A stretch of DNA of 64,000 bases from Candidatus Rokuibacteriota bacterium (GTDB lineage: Bacteria; Methylomirabilota; Methylomirabilia; Rokubacteriales; CSP1-6): positions 1 through 64,000 of the forward strand of contig QHSU01000096.1 of NCBI GenBank assembly GCA_003220535.1. The letters run 5' to 3'. Below are positions 32,612 through 41,824 of the stretch, piece by piece. Both the position numbers and the translations under genes were made by a program. The notes below the pieces were generated by a model, which worked only from the letters and a program-made list of their open reading frames with translations, ran no database searches and was not told the origin of the DNA. Numbering within the stretch: position 1 is the first letter of the stretch; each line of letters starts with the position of its first letter.

Positions 32612-34243
32612 ATGAAGGGCGCCGACCTGCTCGTAGCCGCACTGGAGAACGAGGGTGTGCAGCACATCTTCGGCGTACCCGGGGAAGAAAACCTCGACGT
32701 CGTCGATGCATTGCGTCGCTCCAGGATCACGCTCGTGGTGACCCGCCACGAACAGGCGGCAGCCTTTATGGCAGCAACCCACGGACGGCTGACTGGCAGG
32801 GCCGGAGTCTGCCTCTCGACGCTTGGTCCCGGCGCGCTCAATCTGACCACGGGCGCCGCCTTCGCTCTGCTCGGCGCGATGCCCATGGTCATGATCACGG
32901 GCCAGAAGGGCATTCTGAGTCGGAAGCAGGCGCGCTTCCAGGTTGTGGACATGGTCTCGACCATGACGCCGCTGTCCAAGATGGCGCACCAGATCGTCAG
33001 CGCGGCGACGATCCCCTCGATCGTGCGGGAGGCGTTCCGGGTTGCGCAACAGGAGAGGCCAGGTCCGGTCCATCTCGAACTGCCGGAGGACATCGCCGGA
33101 GTGGCGGCACCCGAGATTCCGCTGGTGACGCCGCACCCGATCGATATGCCCGTTGCCCATCTCGCGGCATTGGAACGAGCGGCCGAGCTGATCCTCAAGG
33201 CCGAGCGACCGCTCGTGATGCTGGGCGCGGCAGCGAACCGCCCGCGCCTGGCCGATGCCCTATCGGATTTCGTGCAGCGCCTGCAAATCCCGTTCTTCAA
33301 TACGCAAATGGGTAAGGGCGCGGTCGCGGGCGGATCCGGACTCTACATGGGCACCGCCGCGCTTTCCGAGCGAGACTATGTTCATCGCGCGGTCGACCGG
33401 GCCGATCTGATCATCGCCATCGGCCACGACACGGTGGAGAAGCCGCCCTTCTTCATGGGTCCGAACGGACCGAAGGTCCTCCATGTGGGCTATCTTCCCG
33501 CGACGGTCGAGGAGGTGTTCTTCCCGAATGCGGAGCTCGTGGGCGACGTCGGCCCCAGCCTCACGCTGCTAGCCGACCGTCTCGAGGGCAAGCTGCCGAA
33601 GGCGGGCGCGCTCTTGGGACTGCGCGAGGAGATCCTCGCGCGGGTCGCCGTGCGGGCGACGGAAGCTCGCTATCCGCTGACCCCTCAGCGCATCGTGCAC
33701 GACGTGCGGCAGGTGATGCCGGAGGACGGCATCGTCTGCCTGGACAACGGCATGTACAAGATCTGGTTCGCGCGAAACTACAGGACTCATGTCGCGAACA
33801 CTCTGCTGCTCGACAACGCACTCGCGACGATGGGGGCTGGGCTGCCCTCCGCCATGATGGCCGCGATGCTCCACCCGACCCGGCGCGTACTGGCGGTATG
33901 CGGCGACGGCGGGTTCATGATGAATTCTCAGGAATTAGAGACGGCGGCGCGACTCGGGCTCAATCTCGTAGTGCTGGTCCTGCAGGACAATGCGTTCGGG
34001 ATGATCCGCTGGAAGCAGGCGGCGGACGGGTTTGCCGATTTCGGCATGACCTTCGGGAATCCGGATTTCGTCGCCTATGCCATGGCGTACCACATAAAGG
34101 GCAGTCGGGTGGAGAGCGCCGACGGCCTGGCGCCGACGCTCGAGGCGGCATTTTCCGGAGGCGGCGTTCATCTCGTCTGTGTGCCCGTGGATTACTCTGA
34201 GAACATGCGGGTCCTGATCGATGAGTTGCGCAACCAGGCATAG
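32612..34243 (+). CDS. thiamine-diphosphate enzyme, acetolactate-synthase-like large subunit
   Basis: The 543-aa enzyme starts at ATG 32612, preceded by GAGGAG; the upstream GTG-rich extension is not conserved-looking. The catalytic Glu47 sits in VVTRHEQAAAFMA, with FGVPGEENLDVV before it. The central domain is residues about 190-320. The TPP-binding motif is GDGGFMMNSQELETAARLGL followed by VVLVLQDNAFGM. It resembles catabolic or stand-alone acetolactate synthases, which condense two pyruvates. No regulatory small subunit (ilvN) is encoded beside it, which favours a catabolic or alternative 2-oxoacid role. Substrate is uncertain. Confidence 0.85.
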   Translation: MKGADLLVAALENEGVQHIFGVPGEENLDVVDALRRSRITLVVTRHEQAAAFMAATHGRLTGRAGVCLSTLGPGALNLTTGAAFALLGAMPMVMITGQKGILSRKQARFQVVDMVSTMTPLSKMAHQIVSAATIPSIVREAFRVAQQERPGPVHLELPEDIAGVAAPEIPLVTPHPIDMPVAHLAALERAAELILKAERPLVMLGAAANRPRLADALSDFVQRLQIPFFNTQMGKGAVAGGSGLYMGTAALSERDYVHRAVDRADLIIAIGHDTVEKPPFFMGPNGPKVLHVGYLPATVEEVFFPNAELVGDVGPSLTLLADRLEGKLPKAGALLGLREEILARVAVRATEARYPLTPQRIVHDVRQVMPEDGIVCLDNGMYKIWFARNYRTHVANTLLLDNALATMGAGLPSAMMAAMLHPTRRVLAVCGDGGFMMNSQELETAARLGLNLVVLVLQDNAFGMIRWKQAADGFADFGMTFGNPDFVAYAMAYHIKGSRVESADGLAPTLEAAFSGGGVHLVCVPVDYSENMRVLIDELRNQA

Positions 34244-34330
34244 CACCTTCGGCCTTGGAACTGGTTGGAGCCGCTCAGCCACTGCGGCCGGCGGCGTTCA
34301 AGATGAGGTCGGCCTGAAGCAGTTCAGCCA

Positions 34331-34480
34331 CTAACGAAGCGCATCGAGGAGTGCTTTCGCGGCTAGCAGATCAGCGGTCTTGAACCATTCTGTGAACCGC
34401 CGGTAGACGGGGGCCAACACCTTGCGCGCCTGGGTGGTCCGGCCCTGCCGATGGTAGCCCGCCAGCCGCGCTCGCGCATG
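34331..34480 (-). pseudogene. C-terminal remnant of a class III adenylate-cyclase/TPR-type protein
   Basis: The minus frame ends with ARKVLAPVYRRFTEWFKTAD and LLAAKALLDALR. This matches the last TPR-like helix of large cyclase-AAA-TPR proteins (LAPVYGWFTEGFDTADLK-AKALLDEL). Nothing else of a cyclase is present; normal proteins exceed 1000 aa. The 5' part of the frame (RRGREGRMTRPPPPS) is unrelated. Confidence 0.7.
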
Positions 34481-34500
34481 ACTAGGAGGAGGCGGTCGAG

Positions 34501-34689
34501 TCATGCGGCCCTCTCTTCCTCTACGGCGTCGAACGAGACGGACGCAGCCCACGGTTCCCCGTTGCGGATGTGGATTCGCGCACTCAGCACGCCTGTATGG
34601 GCCTCGTGATCGTGCAGTCGCTGTCGTAGCGAATCCACAAGTTCGAGGAACCCTGCGACGTCAAAAACCGGGTTCTGTTCGCGCTCCAT
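34501..34689 (-). CDS. possible small protein, unknown
   Basis: The frame of 62 aa starts at ATG 34689 (MEREQNPVFDVAGFLELVDS) and continues with a helical segment and GVLSARIHIRNGEPW. Composition is protein-like and amphipathic. No relative is recognised and the ribosome binding site is weak, so it may be spurious. It lies just upstream of the cyclase relic on the same strand. Confidence 0.35.
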   Translation of the reverse strand: MEREQNPVFDVAGFLELVDSLRQRLHDHEAHTGVLSARIHIRNGEPWAASVSFDAVEEERAA

Positions 34690-34701
34690 GACTCCGATCA
34701 T

Positions 34702-35052
34702 CGCTCAAATCCAGCAAACCCGAGGGCCGCCCGCAGGGGGCGCTCCTCCTTTGCGGAGACTGCTTCCTTGGATAAAGCAAGGCGGCTGCCAAGGAATGCA
34801 GTGCGCGAAAACCGCATACGCGAGGTACCGGCTTGCCTTGAGGTCGCGAGATTACCGGCGAGAGTTACACGCCATGGAAGAAACGGAGAGTACTGCCACA
34901 CCGATCCCGAATCCGGCAAGTCTGCCCAACGGACCCCATCAACGGCGGACGTTTACTGATTCGGGGCCGCTCCGATATAGTCCATGCGTGACGCTACCGC
35001 GGGACTTGGAAGTCGTCCAGCCAGCCCGCAACACCTGAGCGATTCGAGCGAC
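34702..35052. other. intergenic, no gene recognised
   Basis: Frames on both strands are short and overlapping, with no motif. The minus frame at 34698-34919 has no family resemblance. Confidence 0.45.
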
Positions 35053-35250
35053 TCAGTTCAGCGTTACAGCGTGCAGCAGGTCCAGCTCGGCATCCAGGGG
35101 CGCCACCGCTCGAAGACGACGCCGCGGGAACACGCGACTGTGACGATGTAGCCGTTCCAGGCCGGAGCCGTTGCGTCCCCGGTCAGGGGGCCATGCGCGG
35201 TGGTCCGCGACGAACTCCTCGAGGTCGAGCAAGACCGCCACGCCCGATTG
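35053..35250 (-). pseudogene. frameshifted small conserved protein (CGVVFERW type)
   Basis: Read across two frame changes the minus strand gives LLDLEEFVADHRA, HGPLTGDATAPAWNGYIVTV followed by ACSRGVVFERW, and finally DAELDLLHAVTLN with TGA at 35053-35055. I recall short proteins with an -EFV-DHR, GPLTGDAT-PAWNGY, C-CGVVFERWVTPEDADLDL plan. Here the first Cys pair is CS and the frames break near 35205 and 35100. The two frame changes compensate for each other, which could be decay or sequence error. Confidence 0.55.
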
Positions 35251-35615
35251 CCCGAAGCGTTGTGGACTTTCCGGAAATTCCCGGCGCATCCGGGCCTCGT
35301 GGATTGCTTCGCAGGACATTCCCTGGAACTATTGGCCAGATGCGACAGCGGACTACCACCCGGCCGGCGGGGACCCAGATGCTGTCGATGAGCGTCCTGG
35401 TGGTGTCGCACCAGCATATGCTCCGTCTCACAATCAGTCGTCGCCGTATGAGGCCCACGGGACGACTGCGAACGGATTGTGTCGTATCCCGCGCGCACCG
35501 AACGTGTAAGCGGTGCTGGGCTCTTTCTCGCCATCTCGTCCGCGAGTGTCAGCAATTCAGGATGCGCGCCTTGAAGCTGGTGGTCGCTGCCGAGCGGTCG
35601 CGGTCGTAGGGAGAC
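35251..35615. other. intergenic, no gene recognised
   Basis: Overlapping frames on both strands show no conserved motif. The stretch lies between the broken CGVVFERW gene and the end of the AraC-type regulator gene. Confidence 0.4.
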
Positions 35616-36170
35616 CTACTCGCTGCGGTTCGAGCGGAGCAGCCTCGACTGCGATTCTCCGAGCGACGGCCGCATGGACGCTCGGAACGCGGCGAGTGCC
35701 GCAGCAGCCGTCTCTCGCATTGGCCCATCCGGGGCGCCTTGCAGTGTTCGGTCTCGCTTCACGAGCTTTCGCACCGTGTGACGCCTTGCCTTCACCCCAT
35801 GCCGCGTTGCTTCCGGTCGCACCGTGTGTCGAACACGAAAGTCGTACGGCGACATGTCGAAGCGCTGCCGGAACGCTTTGTCAAGGTGCGGTAGGTCATA
35901 GAACCCAGACTCAACCGCAATGTCCGTCAGCGAGCGCCCGGAGGTGAGCACGAGTTCAAGCGCCCGCTTGAGTTTCAGATTGCGTAAGTAGTCCCGCAGG
36001 GGCACACCGGCCACCGCACGGAAAGTCCGGGAGAAGTACGAGCGACTCATCGCCGCCATCGCGGCCAATTCGCTCAGAGCATGGCTCTGACCGGCGTGAT
36101 CGTCGAGCATCGTTAAGATCCGCTTGATCTTGGCCACGCTGCGGGCACTCGGGGCTCCCGGCTGGGCCAT
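35616..36170 (-). CDS. AraC-family transcriptional regulator
   Basis: The 184-aa protein consists mainly of the two-helix-turn-helix AraC domain: HALSELAAMAAMSRSYFSRT, FRAVAGVPLRDYLRNLKLKR, ALELVLTSGRSLTDIAVESG and FYDLPHLDKAFRQRFDMSP. It has no N-terminal ligand-binding domain. After the DNA-binding part comes an unusually long basic tail of about 65 residues. Regulators of this size often act on a neighbouring target, but none is evident. ATG 36170 is the first start. Confidence 0.82.
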   Translation of the reverse strand: MAQPGAPSARSVAKIKRILTMLDDHAGQSHALSELAAMAAMSRSYFSRTFRAVAGVPLRDYLRNLKLKRALELVLTSGRSLTDIAVESGFYDLPHLDKAFRQRFDMSPYDFRVRHTVRPEATRHGVKARRHTVRKLVKRDRTLQGAPDGPMRETAAAALAAFRASMRPSLGESQSRLLRSNRSE

Positions 36171-36309
36171 GGCAACATCGTACTATCCATCCGCCTCGGG
36201 GTCCGTGCTAGCTTCCTCGTGCCTGCACCCCGGCCTTGCGGTGACGCATCCGACGTCGAGACCTCGGTGCATCTGGCGGATCGGCTAACGGTACTCGAAG
36301 GGAGCACCG

Positions 36310-36570
36310 ATGGACCAAGAAGCCCTTCGCTTTCTCATCCGGCTCAAGATCCAGAACGGCCGCCTTCCACATGACCGCATCGCAAGAGTCTGGAGCAGTC
36401 CCAGCGACGGGGAAACGTGCGATGCCTGCGACACGATCCTGTCAAAGGAGCAGTTGCTGATGGAGGGGACCACGCGGGCGTCCGGCCGGAGGCCCTGTCA
36501 GTTCCACATAGCCTGTTTTCAAATCTGGGATGACGAGAGGCGTGCGCAGAGACGAGCGCAGAAATCGTAG
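36310..36570 (+). CDS. small conserved protein with a CDAC zinc-knuckle-like motif
   Basis: The 86-aa protein starts at ATG 36310 after GGAGCACCG. It has a helical start (ALRFLIRLKIQNGRLPHDRI), the box GETCDACDTILSKEQLLMEG, and a later QFHIACFQIWDDERR. The C-x-x-C pair plus the later His and Cys could bind a metal ion. I recall short soil-bacterial proteins with the same R-V-W-GETCDAC and QFH-CF-W pattern; their role is unknown. Cytosolic, monocistronic. Confidence 0.65.
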   Translation: MDQEALRFLIRLKIQNGRLPHDRIARVWSSPSDGETCDACDTILSKEQLLMEGTTRASGRRPCQFHIACFQIWDDERRAQRRAQKS

Positions 36571-37156
36571 CCTCCCTCGCGTGCCTCTTGGACCGCTTCA
36601 TCCGTGCTCTGGACGACCTTGTGAGACTCCCAACGCATCCCACGCCAACCCTTTGGACCAGCCGGGCGTTGCGCTCCTCGCGGGGTTCGATGAGTCGTCC
36701 GCGGTATACGATTCTCGTCATCGACGACGACCAGCAGTTTCTCGGGATGGCGGTCGAGCTGCTGGTGATCGACGCATCGCGTTCTTTCTGCTTCTGGCGC
36801 CGAGGACGGGTTGCGGCGGGCGCGTGTGGCCCGCCAGCCCTTCTCGTCGTATCGCGTGAGCTGGAGGTCATAGCCCTGACGGGCCATGCCGACAGCAATC
36901 CGTCCGATACCGGACCAGGAGTCGAGCCAGGAGCGCAGCGCGTGGAGCGCACGGTCGTAGGACGGGAGAGGGAGCCCAGCGAAAGCCGAGCGCTGCTCTC
37001 AGGAGTTGCCCCCGTTGGTCGAGGGTGCTTCCGGAATCGCCAAAAAGATCAATTTAAAAAGAAACGGCACTCTGCTACTCATGGAGTTGCCCCCTTTTGC
37101 GATTCCAGAAATTTGGAAGTCTGGACGAACGCTCGGCCAAAGCCGTGAGGTGACCC
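36571..37156. other. eroded region with a receiver-domain start and a small-protein start
   Basis: At 36690-36770 (plus) MSRPRYTILVIDDDQQFLGM followed by AVELL looks like the first strand and helix of a receiver domain, then loses similarity. At 36887-36820 (minus) MARQGYDLQLTRYDEKGWRA resembles the start of a small conserved protein and also breaks off. GGAGTTGCCCCC is repeated at 37002-37013 and 37083-37094, flanking an A-rich stretch that may be the promoter of the hybrid kinase gene. Confidence 0.4.
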
Positions 37157-38752
37157 GTGGGGACAATGGATCTCACCAAGGCGCGAATCCTCGTCGTCGA
37201 CGATGAGCCTGCGAACGTTCGGCTCCTCGAGCGCACGCTGGCCGAGGCCGGCTATCGGCAGGTTCGCAGCACCACGGATTCCCGGCAGGTGCTCGCCCTG
37301 TACGGTGAGTATCAGCCTGATCTGCTCCTGCTCGACCTGATGATGCCGTATCTGGATGGGATCGCCGTCATGCGAGAGCTTCAGATCCCCGAGGATGTCT
37401 ATCTCCCGATCCTGGTCCTCACGGCCGATACGACCACCGAGGCGAAGAAGCGCGCGTTGGAGGCCGGCGCCAAGGACTTCCTGACCAAGCCGTTTGACCG
37501 GATCGAGGTGCTCCTGCGGATCAAGAATCTCCTCCACACGCGACACCTCTACCTCGACCTCCGGCGCCACAATCGCTCGCTCGAGAAGATCGTCGACGAG
37601 CGCACGCAGCGGCTCTTGCAGAGCGAGAAGGTTGCGACCATGGGCTCGCTGCTGGCGGGCGTGGCCCACGAGTTGAACAATCCTCTCGCGATCGTCATGG
37701 GCCAGGCGCACCTTCTGCGCCGCAGGGTCAAGGACCCGTCGCTGATCGAGCGGGCTGACAAGATCAACACCGGCGCCGAGCGGTGCTCGCGTGTCGTGCG
37801 AAACTTCCTGTCGCTGGCGCGTCAGCGGGCGCCCGAACGGGCAGAGGTGCGACTCAACCAGGTCGTCCAGGAGGCGATCGAGCTGCTCGCCTACGAGTTG
37901 CGCACCAGCCAAGTCGAAATCGCGCTGGACTTGGCCGACGATCTGCCGGTGATGTGGGCCGACGCTCACCAGCTCCATCAGGTGATCGTCAACCTCGTGG
38001 CCAACGCGCATCACGCCATGCGCCGCATGGACGCGGCCCGCCGGATCGCTATCGAGACCCGGTCCGTGCGCGAGCCCGCCCGCGTCCAGCTCGATGTCAC
38101 GGACACCGGCCCCGGCATTCCCGCCGAGATCTGCACGAGGATCTTCGAGCCCTTCTTCACGACCAAGGCCCCGGGCGAAGGGACAGGGCTCGGGTTGTCA
38201 CTGTGCCGGAGCATTGTGGAGGACCACGGGGGCACCCTTACGGTCGATAGCGAGATCGGCCAAGGCACGATCTTCAGCGTCGAGTTGCCGGTGCTGGCTC
38301 CCCCGGCGTCCGTTTGTGACGTCGTGGAGCCCGAGTCCTTGCCGCCAATCGGCAGCAAGGCGATCCTGGTCGTCGACGACGCTGATGTCGCGGCCACGCT
38401 GGCCGAAGCCCTGCAAGGCGACGGGCATCAGGTCGAGGTCGCAGCGCACGGCGCCATGGCCCTCGAAATGCTGGAGCGGCGCGCCTACGACCTGGTCCTG
38501 AGCGACACGAAGATGCCCGTCCTCGACGGCGAGCGTTTCTACTCCGAGCTCGAACGGCGCTTTCCGGGACTTACCCGTCGGATCGTTTTCCTTACGGGCG
38601 ACGTGCTGAGCCGAGAGAAGCAAGAGTTTCTCGAACGGAGCGGCGCGCCGCATCTCCTGAAACCGTTCGACCTGCGCAAGGTGCAGCAGCTCGTCCATCG
38701 AATGCTGGCGGATCCTGCAGCCGGGCGAGGCCTCAGCCTTCCTCAAGGCTGA
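37157..38752 (+). CDS. hybrid histidine kinase, receiver-kinase-receiver
   Basis: The 531-aa cytosolic protein starts at GTG 37157 or ATG 37166. The N-terminal receiver has Asp60 (LLLLDLMMPYLDG), Thr (LTAD) and Lys111 (LTKPF). A coiled-coil linker follows, then HisKA with His171 (GVAHELNNPLAIVMGQA). The HATPase has N box VIVNLVANAHHAM, G1 DTGPGI, F box EPFFTTK and G2 GTGLGLSL. A second receiver (residues about 396-515) has an Asp in LVLSDTKMPVLDG and Lys in LLKPFD. No membrane or PAS domain is present, so input comes through the first receiver. A 9-bp hairpin overlaps the stop. Confidence 0.92.
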   Translation: MGTMDLTKARILVVDDEPANVRLLERTLAEAGYRQVRSTTDSRQVLALYGEYQPDLLLLDLMMPYLDGIAVMRELQIPEDVYLPILVLTADTTTEAKKRALEAGAKDFLTKPFDRIEVLLRIKNLLHTRHLYLDLRRHNRSLEKIVDERTQRLLQSEKVATMGSLLAGVAHELNNPLAIVMGQAHLLRRRVKDPSLIERADKINTGAERCSRVVRNFLSLARQRAPERAEVRLNQVVQEAIELLAYELRTSQVEIALDLADDLPVMWADAHQLHQVIVNLVANAHHAMRRMDAARRIAIETRSVREPARVQLDVTDTGPGIPAEICTRIFEPFFTTKAPGEGTGLGLSLCRSIVEDHGGTLTVDSEIGQGTIFSVELPVLAPPASVCDVVEPESLPPIGSKAILVVDDADVAATLAEALQGDGHQVEVAAHGAMALEMLERRAYDLVLSDTKMPVLDGERFYSELERRFPGLTRRIVFLTGDVLSREKQEFLERSGAPHLLKPFDLRKVQQLVHRMLADPAAGRGLSLPQG

Positions 38753-38753
38753 G
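38732..38753 (+). terminator. 9-bp hairpin overlapping the end of the hybrid kinase gene
   Basis: CTCAGCCTT-CCTC-AAGGCTGAG is a perfect 9-bp stem with a 4-base loop. The stem includes the last codons and stop. No T-run follows, so it is either an imperfect terminator or a 3'-end stabiliser. Confidence 0.5.
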
Positions 38754-39090
38754 CCCGATTGTCCTCATTTGCCCGCCCCCTGGACCACCTAAGGGTCCCG
38801 TTCTCAGCGAGAATCACGCTTGGGAACCAAAGGCCCTTGCAAGGGGCAAGAAGTAGGCCAAGTACGATAAGTGATTGTTCCGAAACGAGTCATTTGATGC
38901 TGTCACTCGATCGCAAGCCGTGATTTGTAAAATCTCGCGATAGGGCAAGGGTCACGGCGTGTTGGGCAAGGCCGGGCAAGGGTAAGGGCTCGGGCGGCGC
39001 GGTCGAGGCCCGAGGGTACTCTCAGATCGAAGCCGGACCCAGGCGTCGGCCCAGTTGCGCATCTGGAAGTCGCTGGGCGCTTTCGGCAGC
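38754..39090. other. intergenic between convergent signalling genes
   Basis: No gene seen. The palindrome GCCCTTGCAAGGGGC near 38841-38855 and AT-richer sequence around 38870-38935 are the only notable features. Confidence 0.4.
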
Positions 39091-39501
39091 TCAAGACAGA
39101 TCAGTCTCTGTGAGATCATCTGGACGCTTGGTTTCCGACCTAAGCGCCATAGCCACGACTCGCCCGAGGTAGGCGAGGTCGAACGGTTTGTCGACGTAGG
39201 CGAGCGCACCCATCAGCAGGGCTTCGCGAGCAAGCCGGAGGTCCCTATTTGCGGTCACCATGATCACTCGAATGGTCGGGTCGACCGAGCGGATTTGCTT
39301 CAGCACCTCAACGCCGTTTGTATGGGGCAGTCCGATGTCGAGTAAGACCAGATCGGGCCGGGACGTCGTGATCGACTTGAGCCCATCGTCGCTTGTGAGC
39401 GCGCCGGCGATCTCGTAACCCTGCTCGGAGAGACCGATGTCCAGGAGCTCAGCCAGTGTAGGGTCATCGTCGATAAGGAGGATGCGGGCGACTGGAGCCA
39501 T
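39091..39501 (-). CDS. single-domain response regulator
   Basis: The product is about 136 aa from ATG 39501; ATG 39507 or 39522 is possible. It has a complete receiver: ILLIDDDP acidic pocket, Asp55 in LVLLDIGLPHTNG, Thr in MVTAN and Lys in VDKPFD. Only about 20 residues follow, so there is no output domain. It may relay phosphate or inhibit a partner, like CheY or Spo0F. The hybrid kinase encoded 340 bp away and converging is a candidate partner. Confidence 0.88.
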   Translation of the reverse strand: MAPVARILLIDDDPTLAELLDIGLSEQGYEIAGALTSDDGLKSITTSRPDLVLLDIGLPHTNGVEVLKQIRSVDPTIRVIMVTANRDLRLAREALLMGALAYVDKPFDLAYLGRVVAMALRSETKRPDDLTETDLS

Positions 39502-39631
39502 GGTCATCGACTCGAACAGCACGATCTGCTGGTGCCGATCGAACGGGTGTCCATTCAGCTGCCGGCAATCTAGTGAAGTCGGTCGCGTCTCACCGACCAG
39601 AAGAATGGTGACAGGCCGTCCTGGTGGCTGT

Positions 39632-40421
39632 CAAGAAATCCAGAGCGCCGCTCGCGTCACGAAGCACCGCCTTTGCGCCGCTGGCGGGACCCGTCGCGAC
39701 CGCTCGGAAGAAGCTCCCTCCGACGAGCTCGCAGCGGCCGACCACGCCTCCGCGCTGAGGATCTGCCGAGCGCCTTCGATGACGTGAGGCTGGTCGAAAA
39801 GGATGCCGCGTAGTCGAGGGTACCGCTCGAGGATCGTGGCGAGCAGCCGGCCGCGTCCGCCCCCGACATCGACCACCAGGCTCATCCGGGAGAAGTCATA
39901 CGTCGCGGCGACGAGGCGCGCGTGGGCGGGCGAGTTGCCGGTCATGGCGGCGTTGAACACGGTCGCCACCTCAGGGTGTCCGGCGAGGTAGTCAAAGAGG
40001 CCCGCGCCGTGGGCGTGGTGGAACGTCGTCTCCCCGGTCCGCACGGTGTGCAGCAGGTGGCCCCACGGTCGCCAGTGCGATTCGTCGAGCAACAGGAGAA
40101 CGGCTGGCCGCAGGGAGCCCGGGACGCCCGTACGCAATCCGGCCCCCACTGGGGTCAGGGCGAAGCGGCGCGGCCCGACCTTATCGAGCACTCCGGCCCC
40201 GCGAGGGCCAGCAGGACTCTGCGGAGGCTTGGCGGATGAGACCCGGTAGCGTGTGCCAGCTCGTCAATCTCCCGGGGTCCGTCGGCCAGGAGGTCGGGAA
40301 TGCCGAGCCGCGTCGCGACGTAGACCGCTTGCGAGATCCGATAGCCCCGAACGAGGGCCAGAAGCTGCTCTGGGGACTCGACACTCGGAACACGGCTCGG
40401 GTCGACAGGTCCGTCCACGAG
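39632..40421 (-). pseudogene. broken O-methyltransferase (dimerisation plus SAM domain)
   Basis: The front (SPEQLLALVRGYRISQAVYV, DLLADGPREIDELAHATGSH) is the winged-helix dimerisation domain of PF00891-type O-methyltransferases. It shifts frame after LLALAG near 40200 into VLDKVGPRRFALTPVG. The SAM-binding motif VVDVGGGRGRLLATILERYP and FDQPHVIEGAR follow. A second shift near 39755 leads to GRCELVGGSFF, after which the sequence is cut off where the conserved HD-W-D catalytic region should begin. At least two frameshifts plus loss of the catalytic His make it non-functional. It starts 6 bp after the aminotransferase stop, so it was once its operon partner. Confidence 0.8.
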
Positions 40422-40426
40422 AGAGT

Positions 40427-41554
40427 CTAGCCCGCCACTGCCCGGACGAGGCACTCCACCTCGGACTCGTCGTTGTAGTAGTGCACGCTGGCGCGGACGA
40501 CCGCGTCGGATCCGCGCGCGGGCAGATCGAGCCGCGACAAGCGGGCCTCGTGGGCGTTGATGTTCATGGTGCGCAGCCGGTCGCGCGTCTTGCCCGGCGC
40601 TTCGCCGTCCTTGAGAAAGGCGACGATCCCGCACTGCTCCACTCCTCGATCGTGCACGCTCACGCCGGGTCGCTTCGCGAGCTCCCGCCGCAGCAGCGCA
40701 CCGAGCGCTTTGACCCGTGCTTCGATCGCGTCGATCCCCACCCGCACCGCGTAACGGGCGGCGACGCCCAGGCCGATCTGGCCGGCCACGAATCGCTCCC
40801 AGTTTTCGAACCGACGAGCGTCGTCACGGACGACGTAGGTGTCAGCGATCCAGGAGGCGGCCTCGAGATCGATGAAAGGCGGCTCGAGGCTCCCGATAGT
40901 GTCGCGCCGCACGTAGAGGAAGCCCGTACCGCGGGGCCCGCGCAGATACTTGCGGCCCGCGGCTGAGAGCATGTGGCAGCCGATCTGCCGCACATCGACC
41001 GCGAGCTGGCCGACCGACTGGCAGGCATCGAGCAGATAGAGGATGCCGTGGCGCGCGGCGATGCGGCCGACCTCCGCCGCCGGATTGATGAGCCCGCCTC
41101 TCCCGGGCACGTGCGTGATCGCGACCAGCTTTGTGCGCGGACCGATCGCGCGCTCGAGCGCGGCGAGGTCGACCTGCCCGGACGCGTCGCTGTCGACCAC
41201 GTCGATCTCGATCCCCACACGCGCCTTCATCTGCAGGAACGCGAGGTAGTTCGAGAGGTACTCGGCCCGCGCGGTGATGACGCGGTCGCCCGCCCTGAAC
41301 GGAACCGCGTAGAACGCCATGTCCCAGGCGCGCGTGGCGCTTTCCACGAACGCGATCTCGTCCCGGCGCGCGCCGATCAGCGTGGCGACGGCGTCGTAGA
41401 CATCCGCGCCGCCGATGGCGGCCTCGCGCGCCAGGTGGCTCGTCACCGCGTCGAGGACCGGACGCGGCGGCAAGGCAGCGCCCGCGTTGTTGAAGTGGAG
41501 AACGTTGGCCACACCGGGCGTGTCCGATCTGAGCGACGGTACGTCGGGCGTCAT
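40427..41554 (-). CDS. class V aminotransferase (PLP enzyme, cysteine-desulfurase fold)
   Basis: The 375-aa enzyme opens with LHFNNAGAALPPRPVLDAV, the class V start. It has ESATRAWDMAFYA for phosphate binding, Asp176 in LYLLDACQSVGQLAVD to hold the pyridine nitrogen and Lys202 in LSAAGRKYLRGPRGTGFLYV as the Schiff-base residue. HVPGRGGLINP precedes it. A loop Cys like that of NifS/IscS is not obvious, so desulfurase activity is doubtful; a lyase, epimerase or aminotransferase of the isopenicillin-N-epimerase-like group is more likely. The O-methyltransferase relic downstream suggests a former small-molecule pathway. Confidence 0.85.
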   Translation of the reverse strand: MTPDVPSLRSDTPGVANVLHFNNAGAALPPRPVLDAVTSHLAREAAIGGADVYDAVATLIGARRDEIAFVESATRAWDMAFYAVPFRAGDRVITARAEYLSNYLAFLQMKARVGIEIDVVDSDASGQVDLAALERAIGPRTKLVAITHVPGRGGLINPAAEVGRIAARHGILYLLDACQSVGQLAVDVRQIGCHMLSAAGRKYLRGPRGTGFLYVRRDTIGSLEPPFIDLEAASWIADTYVVRDDARRFENWERFVAGQIGLGVAARYAVRVGIDAIEARVKALGALLRRELAKRPGVSVHDRGVEQCGIVAFLKDGEAPGKTRDRLRTMNINAHEARLSRLDLPARGSDAVVRASVHYYNDESEVECLVRAVAG

Positions 41555-41824
41555 GACGGCCTCCTAGTAAGCTCGTGGTGCATGGTCACGGGACTCGCCG
41601 ATCAGGATCGCGACGCGGCGGGGCGGCTCCGGATCCGTTCGGCGAGACCCGACTGATCCACGGCCGCGAGGCCCGGCTGCACCATCAGCCCCGTCGCCGC
41701 CGTCGGATCCACGGCCTGCGGGCAGGGAAGCCGCTCGACGCGCTGATCGCACGTGCGGCGGGCGTCGGCGTCTGATTCAAGCGTAGAGTTTTGACGGTTC
41801 AAGGGAGCGAAGATGGACTGCATA

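Noticed and set aside
36690..36770. intact response regulator
   Set aside because: Only the first strand and helix of a receiver resemble the family; the phospho-acceptor Asp and the rest are missing.
41555..41824. small genes between the aminotransferase and the DUF255 gene
   Set aside because: Frames on both strands have no ribosome binding site or motif; the stretch is probably promoter and spacer.
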